Assembly (NCBI GenBank): GCA_037355855.1
Contig: CM074764.1
Span: forward strand, 4,402,001 to 4,466,000
DNA: 64,000 nt
Direction: 5' to 3'
From: Pseudo-nitzschia pungens
Taxonomy: Eukaryota > Bacillariophyta > Bacillariophyceae > Bacillariales > Bacillariaceae
A model generated the notes under the pieces. The model made no database searches. It had not been told where the DNA came from and saw nothing but the letters and a program-made list of their open reading frames with translations. Made by a program: the position numbers and the translations under genes. Shown here piece after piece: positions 44,375 through 55,043 of the stretch. Position 1 is the stretch's first letter; each line of letters begins with the position of its first letter.

Positions 44375-45313
44375 ATGGCCAAGCAAACTAGAAGCCAAGC
44401 CGCAGCCGCTGCAGCCACCGCCGGAGACGGCGCTGCTGGAGATGTCCCTGGAGGCGGCGCTGTCCCTGGAGTCGCTGGCGCCGCCGTTGTTGGAGCGCTG
44501 CCCCCTGTTGGAGCGCTGCCCCCTGCCGGAGCGCCTGGAGTTCCCCCTGTTGCTCCTACTGTATTTGGAGTCTCCAGGATCCAGCAAGAACCAAACCCCG
44601 ACATCCAACCTCGATCTGAGATGCTCCTGCTTGCTGTTGCTGAAGAACTGAGAGCAATGCGCAACGAGAATGCAGCCCGGATGGCTGCTGAGGCGATGTC
44701 CTCCGAGAAATATGTCAAGAAAGCCATCAACGCGGTGGAAAAGGAGCTTGGTACCGAGCAATATGGTTACAAGTATCTTCCGAACAAGGTGTCAACCCCG
44801 TTAACATCAGACTACCGACCTGAAGCTGATGTAACCGCCGAACTGGATCCAAGCAAGCAGAACTGCTACCAAGGACTGATTGGCGTCTTGAGATTGTTGT
44901 GTGAACTTGGAAGACTGGATTTGGTCATGCCTGTATCTCTCATGTCTAGATACCTAGCGCAAGCAAGAACAGGGCATTTGAATCAAGTATTGCACATGTT
45001 CGCTTATCTCAAGGCGCATGCACGATCCAAGTTAGTATTTGACGAGACGCATCCTGAAGTGGGTGAGACCAGATTCCCTGATTGCGACTGGAGTGAATTC
45101 TACCCAGACGCCAAGGAGGTGTTGCCGCCAGATGCCCCTGAAGCGCTTGGGAACAGGGCCTCTATCCCGTGGTTCAGCAAACGCCAGACCACTGTTGAGA
45201 CCTCAACCTTTGGATCTGAGATTGAGCAGGAGCAGGGGCACGAGCAGCGGCATCAGCAGCGAAGACGACAGCAGCATCAGCGGACCTGCATGTCTACTAG
45301 ACATCGAATCTGA
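44375..45313 (+). CDS. Chimeric ORF: gag N-terminus fused in frame to RT/RNase H (312 aa)
   Basis: Residues 1-107 are the Ala/Pro-rich gag start (MAKQTRSQ to ENAARMAAEA). At about 44697 the reading passes, still in frame, to pol sequence from the end of RT (MSSEKYVKKAINAVEKELG) through LCELGRLDLVMPVSLMSRY to the FSKRQTTVETSTFGSE block. The metal-binding VDADHAG part of RNase H is deleted. The last 30 or so residues (EQEQGHEQRHQQRR) come from an inverted piece of gag Ala-rich DNA. No enzyme activity is expected. It is an open frame, and whether it is translated is unknown. Confidence 0.7.
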   Translation: MAKQTRSQAAAAAATAGDGAAGDVPGGGAVPGVAGAAVVGALPPVGALPPAGAPGVPPVAPTVFGVSRIQQEPNPDIQPRSEMLLLAVAEELRAMRNENAARMAAEAMSSEKYVKKAINAVEKELGTEQYGYKYLPNKVSTPLTSDYRPEADVTAELDPSKQNCYQGLIGVLRLLCELGRLDLVMPVSLMSRYLAQARTGHLNQVLHMFAYLKAHARSKLVFDETHPEVGETRFPDCDWSEFYPDAKEVLPPDAPEALGNRASIPWFSKRQTTVETSTFGSEIEQEQGHEQRHQQRRRQQHQRTCMSTRHRI

Positions 45314-46180
45314 GCATTTATGACGTTCGACGGCCTATATGTTTGCAAGTATTTGCAAAAAGTATCTATGAAACCACCAGTATCCTCAACAAGAAGCCCA
45401 TCTTTGCTCGTGACAGAAGAAAAAGGTGTCATCGGTAGTGCCCGACGACTGATCTACGAGAAAGAAGATTGCCTTACGAGCGGACGCCCAAACCAGAACC
45501 CTGACGGATCGTCTCCCCTGAAACACTGCTCTGTAACACTGATCCAGTATGCCCGCATGGATTGATGTATTCCAAGAGACCGACAGCAATGTATCGATAG
45601 CCAACCACATAGCAACGAATCGATAGCAACGAATCGATAGCAGCAGACGCTGGACGCGATTCAGCAGACGCTAGACGCGAAGATTCGCAGCAGACGCTAG
45701 ATGCAGCGTTAAAATTGATCCTCTCTCCCTGAAGAACAGCGGGGACAACGATGTTTATGCCTGTCCTTGCGGCGAAAGAGCAGTAGCAGCAACAAGAGGA
45801 CAACATCGATGCCCTGACAGGAGAGAAGCCTACAGCAGCTAAAAGGATTGGCGAGAGCAAGGGAACAAGCGCAGCACGGACCCGCAGCGCATTCTTAGTA
45901 GACAAGGCGCATTGAATTGAAGGCGATCTAACGTAAGGAGCAATGTGACGCTCACAGCGCTCGTGACTTACAAGAATAGAGGATACAGAGTGGTAGATAT
46001 GAGGATGACTGATACAAGATATGACCAAGTGCAGCATGCTATGAGCGACAGCAATGACGCTCGTTGATAGACCTGCTACGAAGTACTCTGTTAGGAGTGT
46101 AACGCGATCGATCCATTTCAGCACCGGTATATCAAACTGTACCAGCACGATCTGCAACGCCTGCAGAAAGCAACTACGAG
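45314..46180. other. Unrecognised interior of the chimeric element
   Basis: Contains short repeats (cgaatcgatagcaa, agcagacgctagacgcga; 45600-45705). The minus-strand frame of 227 codons here has no recognisable domain. Origin unknown. Confidence 0.4.
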
Positions 46181-48730
46181 TTGGATAGTCGTGCAGATAC
46201 GACAGATGCTAGTTGCAACATGATTTTAATGGAAGACATGGAAGACCAAGTTACCTCCCAAGTGCATGTTCATTCCCTCTCTTCAGAATATGAACCAGTG
46301 AAGAACGTTCCGATCGACATTCGCCACTGCCTATACGAATTCAAATGGAAAGGTTTGGTTGATTCCTATCCATGAGGCTTTACCTTTCGGGGATAGGCTA
46401 CGGCACAGCTTGATTTGCATATTAAGCTTCTGCTTAATGGTGGTGTTTCCTACTTCCCCTCCAGGTGCCCCATGAAAGAGGAACTCCGGACATGCTCCCA
46501 TGTAATTGCTACAAGGGACGCATCCTGGAATCCAGCAAGCCCGAAATTTCAGCAAGCTGAATCAGCAATTGTGGACGTGTGACCATGCGGTTGCTACACG
46601 GGAAGCACCCGGGTTGGATCCTGATTCGACCAAGTTTGTTTCTGCCGTACAGAAACAGCAGCAACAACAGACCAAGGTTATTACCCCGACAGGCAACATG
46701 TCTACAGCAGGAATCGGAACTACACCGATTGAGACCTATCAAACATGTTCCTATTGGAACCTGTGTTACCGCCTACACAGCGCCCGACGGGAAAGTTTGG
46801 TTAGTTTATTTCCACGAAGCACTGTATTTTGGCGACAAGCTTTCCCACAGCTTGATTTGCACGAATCAGATACGGGACTGCCATCCCGATCGTGCTGATG
46901 GGACCCCCGACAGTACGACCAAGCATGAGATGGCCACATGCGATCATGTCGTTGCTACACGAGATGTCCCTTGGGACCCGACGAGCAAGAAGTTCGAGCG
47001 AGCTGAAGAAGCCATCGACGGCTTTCATCCATTGAACCCTACGATGTCTGCCCTTCGCGCGGAGCCGCACATCGCGTCCGCGCCGACCAAGAAGCAGTCC
47101 AAGGAGTCCAACAAGCGCAAGTTGGAGCCCGTCGAAACACGGTTCCACTTCAGTCCCCATCTGTACGACAAACCCCTTCGGAGCGACGAGCTGATCCTCC
47201 CACAGCATGACTGCTACGAGAAGTACAAGCTGCGGAGTCTCCAGCGACTCCGTACCCGCCGTGATCTGACCCCATGTGCGATTGCATCTGACTCTCGTTT
47301 GGATGCGCGACTATCTTCTCTCTTTTTGGGCGATTCCTTGAAGACTTGCGGGGACGATGATGTAGACGAGGATGCAACAGTACCAAGTCTTACAATCAAC
47401 GCCCTGCATACCCCGTTGTACGAGCGCGCCTACACCGATGGACACGAGCGCTTCGAATTGGATCCCCGTTGCAGGGATTCCCCGTCTGCCTGTCTGCCGT
47501 TTACAAGCATGTTCGATGGGACGACGATGCAGTCGAACCAGTCGATCCCGAGCTCAACACCATCTCCAGACGAGCCAAGTTGGGCCCGACGATCGACACC
47601 GAACGCTACTGTAAGATCGACTCTGACCGTCTGTCCAAGATTTGGGATGTATCTCCGAGAAAGGCCGCGGATACCCTTCGAATCACGACCCAGAAAGGCT
47701 TCCGCAACCCAATGCATCCCCTTGTCCGCCGATTGCCAACGCAGAGCTTCAGAAACAAGCGCATCGCGGCTGACAAATGGTATACCGACACCTGGATGGC
47801 AAAGGTCCCGAGCATCATGCGACAAGATTCAGCCGCCCAAGTCTTCAGCAAAGGTAAGGGCTATGATGAGTAACAAGCGTATGAGGGACTTAAGATTTTC
47901 ATCCACTATGTTGGGATCCCTGAGCATTCGATATCCAATGGTGCCCGAGAGCAAGGAGCTCCTGGGACTTACAAGACGCCATGGAATAAGGTAGTCAGCG
48001 AAAACCATATCCACCAGACTTTAATCCAGCCACGATGTCCCTTCCAGAACGCCGTTCGAGACGGTACATGGGTACGTGCCAGACATACCTCTGTACCAAG
48101 CCCATGAATGGTATGATTTCGTCTATTGGGTTGATCTCTCTGATGGGACCGAGAAGCTGGGACGTTGGCTTGGTCCGTGCGGTGATAGATTTGGAGGCGT
48201 AGACTGCCACTGGATTTTGAACGAGACGGACATGCCGTTAGGCACTAACACGGTCCGCGCTATCACTGAAGAAGAATGGCGTACGATGTCAAGCGCTATA
48301 TGGACTCATTTGACCAAGCAGTGGAATCCATGATCGGGGACAAGGTTGAGGATACTGACGTGACGTGAAGTTCCAAGCTACGTACCGTGATCCCCCTGCG
48401 GCGTTATTTGAAGGACACCAAGAAAGGTGGGAGCTCGCCGAGCCGGAAGCTTCCATTCCAGACATTGACGATCTCATACCTGATGGGGATGACTATGATG
48501 AGTATATTGGTAACAATGTGATGAACCAAAAGGGCGACGACCGACTGCAGTGTGTTGTGAAGAGTCGTCCTGCTGATCTTAATGGCAATCCGATTGGCAA
48601 GAGGAATAACAACCCTATCCTTGATATCCGAATGTATGATTTGCAACTCCCTGATGGTACGGTTGAGCAGTACACTGCAAATATCATTGCTGAGAGCATG
48701 TTCAGTTCTACCAAGGAGCCCTCAGGATAA
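46181..48730 (+). pseudogene. Scrambled protease, integrase and linker pieces of copia pol
   Basis: A diverged protease block LDSRADTTDASCNMILMED (46180-46330) precedes a second block that resumes at HVPIGTCVTAY (46745) and runs with small indels through the integrase start. A 2-nt deletion near 47485 shifts frame. A 23-bp class deletion at 47872 removes FIPIQGK and ends the frame. Between about 48045 and 48060 most of the integrase core C-part is missing. The linker with DIDDLIPDGDDYDEYIGNN is readable at 48450-48520 and ends in unrelated sequence at about 48700. Only traces of catalytic residues remain. Confidence 0.85.
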
Positions 48731-49950
48731 GGACGTTCAAGGAATGCACAGCAGGAACGTGTGGCCTCTGTTAGAGGTGGAGCGCCGACGCTACAGCAAA
48801 GCATTTATCCAAGTACGAGCCTTGCAAGAATCAAGCCTGTATATGTGGAATGATACTGATACGGGGACATGCTGTCCCTGTTACAGGTTGAATACCACTA
48901 GGCTGAACAATGGAAGCGCAACGGAGTTGCGTGCAACATGAAAGATAGCGGCGTTGCTCACAGAACAGAAGAATTACAAACAGCAACAGCATTGAAGTTG
49001 GAGTTATATTAGACGACAGCTAGATACCGCTTGGTGTCTGCCTCGTGCAGAACTAGCAGTGCCTGAGGTACTTCGAACAACGCTAATTGCTGTATCGATT
49101 GGATGTATCGACCGAAAACTATTCAATTCAGTCCAATGCAAGGACCGAACTATTCAGTCCAGAGACCATTCTTGAAGTGTGGCATCGAAATTGTTATGTT
49201 CGATACTAGGAATACAGAACTGCTGTTCCGGGGACGACCAAACGATTGAATCGGTCGTCCTGTTACAGGAGCAGCGTGGTTTTGAATATATGACCTACGA
49301 ATCGATATGATTTACAAATCAGGAGCTGCCGTTCCGATGACTGTGCTACAGGAGTGGCGTGATTCGATATTATTCGATCTACGAATCAGGAGCTGCTGTT
49401 CCGACGACAGCCTTACAGGAGCAGCGATGATTTGAATTGATACCAAGAAGTGACAAGCGATCCCATGCAGACTATTGGAATGGTTCCGTGTTGGAGAGCT
49501 TGCTCATGATCAAACGAAATCGACAAACGAACCAACGATCGAGTTGCAGGAGCAACGCGTTTTGGATCTACGACAACAAGCGTTTCTACGGAGACCGAGT
49601 GGAACAGTGGCAGTTATACTGTCCCGGGAACGAACGGACCAGGAAGCAGCGCTTCGGATCTGGAATTATGCCCAAGCAGGACAGGAGCTGTACGAACAGC
49701 GGATGCACAAGGACAGATGAACCTCTCAGCTGAGTTATGTTAACCACGATGAATGAACTGTCAGCAGCCAGTTCGGGGACCGGCGTGGTACAACTGTGAT
49801 CTATTGTATGCTCCATGCGAGTACCAAGTCCCTTTGATCTAGTTATTGAACCGGAAATCTTTATTCCGGGGACACAGAGCATGAGTTGCTTGTTATTTCT
49901 TTGGATTTGGATCGGTATCTTGTATTGCCGTGGTCCTACCAGGAGCTATG
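48731..49950. other. Unrecognised interior of the chimeric element, with an 80- to 90-bp repeat
   Basis: Three diverged units with CTGCTGTTCCG-GGACGAC, TACAGGAG and GATTTACGAATCAGGAG-like phrases at about 49215-49440. The remainder shows no coding signal I trust. Confidence 0.4.
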
Positions 49951-49951
49951 A

Positions 49952-50147
49952 GATTGTGGCGAAGACCGTTACAAGACCGAAGAGTCCTTGCAACAAGAAG
50001 CACAACAGCGTCGCATACCACAAGGCTATTGCTGCTGGAACAATTCGAATTGCAAAGGAGCCTGGTGAGACCAATATTGCTGACCTATTCACGAAGTTAC
50101 TGAATGGTCCAGCTCTGAAAGACCATTGCGCTCGATGCATGTGGTAA
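49952..50147 (+). pseudogene. C-terminal tail of copia RNase H in the chimeric element
   Basis: Reads TRPKSPCNKKHNSVAYHKA, then GTIRIAKEPGETNIADLFTK and CARCMW before the stop, matching the last 60 residues of elements 1 and 2, with ARES deleted. Confidence 0.85.
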
Positions 50148-50807
50148 AAATTGCTCCAGCTGCATTATTTGAGGTACTTTTATCTCTGGCAAGCAGTGTG
50201 GACGCGATCTGTTATTTCGAGATCCCGGGGACTATGGTCCCGGGGACCATAACTTCGATTTTCGGATTTCGATTACGAGTTCTTCGATCGTTACGATTTC
50301 GATTCCGTTTTTTGGACGCAACGATTTTTTGGAAGCAGTCAATTTCGATATTGATTACGATTTACGGCAGGTTACAAGATCCGGATGCAACCTCTGTCCG
50401 AACGCTTCGCTCCGATATTCGATTTCGATTCGACCTTTGATCCTATGTTATATGTTATGTTGGGAGTCTCCGGTACATCGGTTCCGGGGACTACAAACTT
50501 GAAAGACAATAGGCTGATTGATTGATCTCCTCGTACGTGTCGAGGAGTGGAACAAAGGGCAAAACGTCCTATGGTCCGCCCCCCTCTTTTTTTGAACTAC
50601 GAATCAGCCGGGCCTCTGATAGAAGAACTGTAATATTTGGTGCAGTTTGATCTCTGACAAGTTATATGGAAGCATCCCTGAATTCTGTTATGATCCATCC
50701 AAGTGTCCTGGTACAACAAGCAGGAGTATTGGTGTCCCCCTGGGAGTGTCTGTTTCCGGGGACCAGTATAGTTGCTCAGTACAGGCACTAGCATGAATCA
50801 CGGGGAC
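50148..50807 (+). other. 3' untranslated region of the chimeric element
   Basis: TTTCGATT-rich part (50250-50440), a perfect small hairpin ATGGTCCC-G-GGGACCAT (about 50233-50250), and the shared blocks up to CACGGGGAC before the LTR. Confidence 0.6.
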
Positions 50808-51736
50808 TATGAAGATATTCAAGGTGGTGCTATGATCTGTGCTAGCAAGGCTCCTGTGTAGAAGGGCTACTGGGTCTACAGACAGCAACATCCAGTAACT
50901 GACTAACAGGTGCTGAGCTGAGTGCTAGAGCTGTGTGCTAATTGTTAGCAACAGGCTTAGCAACAGGCTTAGCAACAGGCTTAGCAACAGGCTTAGCAGC
51001 AGGCTCAGCAACAGACCTATCCTGTTTAGTATGGATGCTAGCAGAGTTTACTAGGGTCGCCGCGTACGATTTGTACCAATTGTACGTACCCCGAGTAAAG
51101 CACCTATTATGGTGTAGCTAGATGCTACAGGGTTAGGGCTGCTAAGGCTACGAGATACTGATGGTGCTAACCTACCATAATATCTTGCTAAGATACGATG
51201 CTACCGCCGGGGTTGGGTCATTGGTGTATAATATGTACCATGACCGCATACCCGGCCCAAACAGTTACCCAACGCGTTAGCAAGCAAGCAAGCACACGAT
51301 TGAATTAAGCGGAGCTTAATTAAGCTACGCTACTCCGCTACGCTACTCCGCTACGCTACCCGTAGAATACAGTACCAGAGCTACAGAGCTCTGTTATTAC
51401 ACGAGTTAGCGAGTTAGCGAATCGATGTCACAATACCGTACAGAGCTGAGCGCTTTGGCTCAGCTCCCCTTTATTCACTCTTTCTTTTATGCTCTAAAAT
51501 AAACACACCTATCATGCCCTCTCCTTTACGATCGATTCCGATGTACCTCTAGGGAAGTGCCTTGTATTGCCTATGTATATGCAATAGACCTTGAACAGTC
51601 CACTGTAGACTCACGATTTGCCAGGACTTTACGTCTTATTATTGTTAAGGCTTTCCCCTATTTTTTAGACCAGTACGAGACAGTTTATCTCCGATAAAAG
51701 TTCCCCGAAGACCGCTGACGAGCGGATATCAACGCA
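50808..51736 (+). repeat. 3' LTR of the chimeric element
   Basis: 929 bp. I saw no difference from 42529-43457. Confidence 0.92.
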
Positions 51737-51740
51737 TTTG

Positions 51741-51806
51741 TAACCGACCGGGTTAACATTAGGAGGATCCATCCCTATTATTGCAGGGATAGCACTAAAA
51801 TGGAAG
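51741..51806 (+). pseudogene. Displaced 3' end of gypsy pol
   Basis: After TTTG the frame continues from 42528 for about 22 codons (TDRVNIRRIHPYY region) and stops at TGA 51807. This is a typical gypsy pol tail that only makes sense when joined to the part before the insertion. Confidence 0.8.
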
Positions 51807-51839
51807 AGTGACCAAATGTAACAGTACCATGGAGGAGTA

Positions 51840-52028
51840 TGCCGTGCACCAGAATACAGTCACGAGTACACTCGGGACTGGATTAAGGATAAGGATAAAA
51901 GAATCAGCGAGCCGACAGAATCGCTGATTCGGAGGGCTCTTAGAACAAGTAGCAAATAGACTAATCAATAGGGCTCAAAATTTGCATATCACTACTATTC
52001 TAATCACTAGTAGACCCGGGGTATGGCA
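51840..52028 (+). repeat. 3' LTR of the gypsy element
   Basis: 189 bp, five differences from the 5' LTR, preceded by the purine run GGAGGAG. Confidence 0.92.
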
Positions 52029-52033
52029 GGAAG

Positions 52034-53550
52034 CATTGCCATTCTCTTTCTCAATTCCAGCATGGGGAGTTGAGCAAAACTGAACTTCTGGAAATTCCTC
52101 TTGCGTCTGAGCATAGGGTATTCACGGAGATCTGGTGGTGCTGGGGAATTTAACTCAAACAACTCCAAAGACTCCATGTCACCCTCTGTTGGTTTGGATA
52201 ACTTGAAAAACACTTTCTCTTCATCGTGCCAGAAAGGCAGAAAAGTAGTGCCAATTTTGATTCCACAGTCTGGGTTTTGGGGTTGGACTCCAACTCTCAC
52301 ACCATGGTCTCCCATGTCAATGGATGTTAACAAAGACTCCCCTTCGGTGCTATCCCGGTCTTCGGTGATATAGGTTGCATAGTGGACCAATAAAAGGACC
52401 GGATCTTCTCTCCCAGGGATTGTTGCTTTGGTCACTGCACTCACCACCGGGTGTCCATCCATAACATCACTGGACATAAAAGGCTTCACTGCTGAGGTCA
52501 AACCTGTATCTCCTCCAACCCGAATCCATGCTTTTTCAGTCACCATAGGTCTATTGCCACCTCCACTATCCAGAATTGCAATATTTTCTCCCTTAGAGAT
52601 TTTCATGGGGAACCTTCTGGTCGTCTTTATTTCCTTCAATCTCTGGCTAGGACGAGGCGTTGATATATGGGTTGAAACCTGCTGCCGCTGCTCTTGCTGC
52701 TGCTCTTGCTGCTGCTCTTGCTGCTGCAACGTCTGCATCTCTTCTTGCTGCTGCAACGTCTGCATCTCTTCATGCTCCTTCCCCTTTTTGACCATATGGA
52801 AACGCACTGCTTTGAGAGGCACACTGCCAACAGGAAACAATTCAGATTCATCGATTGAGCCAATACTGTGGGCATCATCAGAAGCTTCAGGTACTGCTGC
52901 GGAAGCTTCAGCGACTGCTGGGGAAGCTTCAGGAACTGCTGGTGGAGCTGGGGGACCTGGAAGAGGAGGAAGCTTGTCATCTGGTTTGTGGGGCGCGTGC
53001 GCTTCTGAAACAGATACTGTGGAATCTAACATGACACGACGGACACGGTGTGGACGACCACCACCTCTTCCATACATTGGGTGTCTGGGAACATCAGTGT
53101 TGCCCATCCCATCATCTTTAGGCTCCCTGATCTTGATCCCATTGATAGGAATAGGGAATTCATCTGGAGGGGACTTGTGGCGAACAGCATTGTTATATTT
53201 GAGGACGTAGATACGTTCAGGCTCTTGTAAGTTTCTCCATGTCTCCGGGGGAATTCTGAGGATACCAAGCATGTTAGGGTGTAGAGTGGTGCCCCCCAGA
53301 GAGAGGGATCCCTGACCCATCTGTCCTTCAACGCGTCGACGCTTCCCCTCAAACTGAAATGCCAATTCTTGTCTGCGTTTAGCTTCAGCGCGACGAGCAA
53401 TTCCTTTCCGCATAATCGCTTGTTCTTGCTTATGGAGTTATAGGATGAGTTCTTGCAGGGTAAGAGTGGACTGATGTTCCACCATGCTGTTGGTTGTATA
53501 GTCCAAAGTGGAGTCATGGATATTCTGTATGAAAAGGCTCTTGGCTTCAC
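52034..53550 (-). pseudogene. Protease and spacer of the outer copia pol
   Basis: The minus-strand frame open from 53413 (MRKGIARRAEAKRR) is preceded in the same frame by a TAA near 53433 and by more gag/pol coding. A retropepsin-like IAILDSGGGNRP lies at about 52555-52595. Before it is a Pro/Ala-rich and Gln-rich region (QQQEQQQEQ, 52680-52750). The frame reaches the gypsy target at LRKRMAML and continues in the integrase piece at 37008. The last six codons of the open frame, 52028-52007, are LTR sequence. Confidence 0.82.
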
Positions 53551-54184
53551 ATTCTCGGATGCTGAAATTTGGGATACAGTGAAGCTCCTAGTAGATCAAC
53601 TCAAACCGATTAATATAATCTGCAATATCGCCGCCTTCGTATAATTTGATGTTCAAGAGCTTCAGACGGAGTGTCTCTGCATGGGATTCGAGCTGAGATC
53701 TGGAGTCGTACCAGTCAAGGAGTTCTTTCCATGCACCGTGGCCATCGGTCTCGTCTCGATAACGGGTAACCTTGGAATAGGCGCGCCCGTTGCATGTGGC
53801 CGCTGCGATGGTGGAGTACAAAACATTGTTTCGATTTGGGTCCTTGTCGGCTTCCGCTCTGCTGGTCATAACCTTTTTGAAGCCTGTACCGTGTAACACG
53901 CTCTCCGCTTCGGCTTTCCATCTGATCCAGTTGGATTGACACCCGTCAAATGTTTTCACGTCTCCTACACGGAGTGTCTGGAAACCTTCTCATTCTTCTT
54001 TCTTCTCGAGTTCCTTCTCGAGTTTCTTGATCTTGTCTCGTAGGGTCTCTTCAGTACTCTTGGGTTGTGGTTTAGGTGTCGTAGGTGTGAACAACCATTT
54101 GACTGCTCCTGTAATTGCTTGGGTGAAAGAGAAGTGGTATGGGGTTGCGATGGTGTCAACGGATAGGTCGGCGTCAAAGGACAT
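53551..54184 (-). pseudogene. Gag of the outer copia element with two stops
   Basis: Starts MSFDADLSVDTIAT at 54184. One frame runs to the protease part but is broken by TGA 53990 and TAG 53588. The conserved copia gag region reads KTFDGCQSNWIRWKAEAE, WKELLDWYDSRSQLESHAE and LKLLNIKLYEGGDIADY. A charged coiled-coil-like stretch, KKLEKELEKKEE, precedes the first stop. Confidence 0.85.
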
Positions 54185-54358
54185 GTTGGAATATTTTTTT
54201 AGGTAGTAGGATATAGGTAGTTAGTTTTAGGGTGTAATCGTGTTCCAGTTAAAAATAATAATTCTTCAATCGTGCGTGTTTCGAAATGTTGAGTATCGAA
54301 TAACGCATGCCTCGATTGAATTGTATTGCGATCTGCGACTGTTAATCAACAAGTTGTA

Positions 54359-54665
54359 TAACTGGAAATTATGAGCTTAGTGTTCTATCTATCGAATCAT
54401 GTGTTTTCTCTCTCTTTACATGATAACTCTCGATAATTGTATGTTGCTCGATTCTTTATCTTCTTCAGTTATGTACTTCAACTGTGTTCTTTGGATACTG
54501 CTATATCTTGCACACCTCTGGACGCGCCGTGCAATACTGTTGTGCGGCCTCTTTCTATGCGTGATACTGTTGCACAGTGCCTTTCTGTTTCTTATGCGCA
54601 TCTTCTTCTGTTTCTTATGCGCAGTTTCTGTTTCTTATTACTTAACAACCTTGTTCTGTGTTGTT
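54359..54665 (-). repeat. 5' LTR of the outer copia element
   Basis: 307 bp, aligned without gaps to 31893-32199. Nearly all differences are C/T or G/A at CpG positions. Confidence 0.88.
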
Positions 54666-55035
54666 AATTTGTTTTCACAATTCTTCTGCAACCAAATTTT
54701 GATCCTGTGCCACCACATTTTATTTTCAATTGAGTACGAAGTATTTTTATTTTCTTATTTAAAAACATATCTAATTTCCATAACTATATGTTGATAGTCT
54801 TTTTACGATTTCATCTCTACCAGACTCTACAGAAGCTCTACATTAAAAACGGAGAACCAATATTTTTTTAAACAACTTTGCCCCCCTCAGACTCCCCCAC
54901 CCCTACTTGGTAGAGTGGTCCGGTTGTTTTCTAAATTAAGGTTGAGGTTAAGCTTTATAATAAACAACTCCCCAATTTGTCAAATGCAACGGATTTTGGT
55001 TACGAAGTACCAGTACAATTTAACACGCAACCCTC
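54666..55035. other. AT-rich spacer, no gene seen
   Basis: Flank between the outer copia element and the hAT-type element. Confidence 0.45.
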
Positions 55036-55043
55036 CTTATTAT

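Larger units (their letters stand above)
42529..51736 (+). mobile_element. Chimeric, deletion-ridden copia derivative with matching LTRs
   Basis: 929-bp LTRs at both ends show no difference on reading, and TTTG duplications lie at 42525-42528 and 51737-51740. The interior is scrambled relative to elements 1 and 2. Gag N-terminus is fused to the RNase H region (44375-45313), followed by unrelated or highly diverged sequence and scattered protease/integrase/linker pieces (46181-48730). More unknown sequence with repeats then leads to the RNase H C-terminus (49952-50147). It cannot encode a working Pol. Confidence 0.92.
37014..52028 (+). mobile_element. Ty3/gypsy retrotransposon inserted in the outer copia pol
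   Basis: 189-bp LTRs (TGCCGTGC to TATGGCA) at 37014-37202 and 51840-52028 differ at five positions (about 97% identical). The target duplication GGAAG is at 37009-37013 and 52029-52033. Order gag, protease, RT, RNase H, integrase is that of gypsy elements. Pol is interrupted at 42528 by the chimeric copia and resumes at 51741. Confidence 0.94.
31893..54665 (-). mobile_element. Old Ty1/copia element on the minus strand, split by nested insertions
   Basis: 307-bp LTRs at 31893-32199 and 54359-54665 bracket, in minus-strand order, gag (from 54184), protease and integrase N-part (to 52029), integrase and linker (37013-35406), RT (35404-34394) and RNase H (32974-32317). Removing the gypsy insert (15,015 bp plus 5-bp duplication) puts protease and integrase in the same frame. 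The LTRs differ at about 11 positions, mostly CpG transitions. I could not read a target duplication: left flank AGTAA, right flank AATTT. Confidence 0.88.

Noticed and set aside
45474..46157. 227-codon minus-strand frame in the chimera
   Set aside because: No domain, no counterpart in elements 1 and 2, and repeats underlie part of it.
52428..53210. Plus-strand 260-codon frame with Cys runs
   Set aside because: Antisense of the Gln- and Ala-rich protease spacer of the outer copia.
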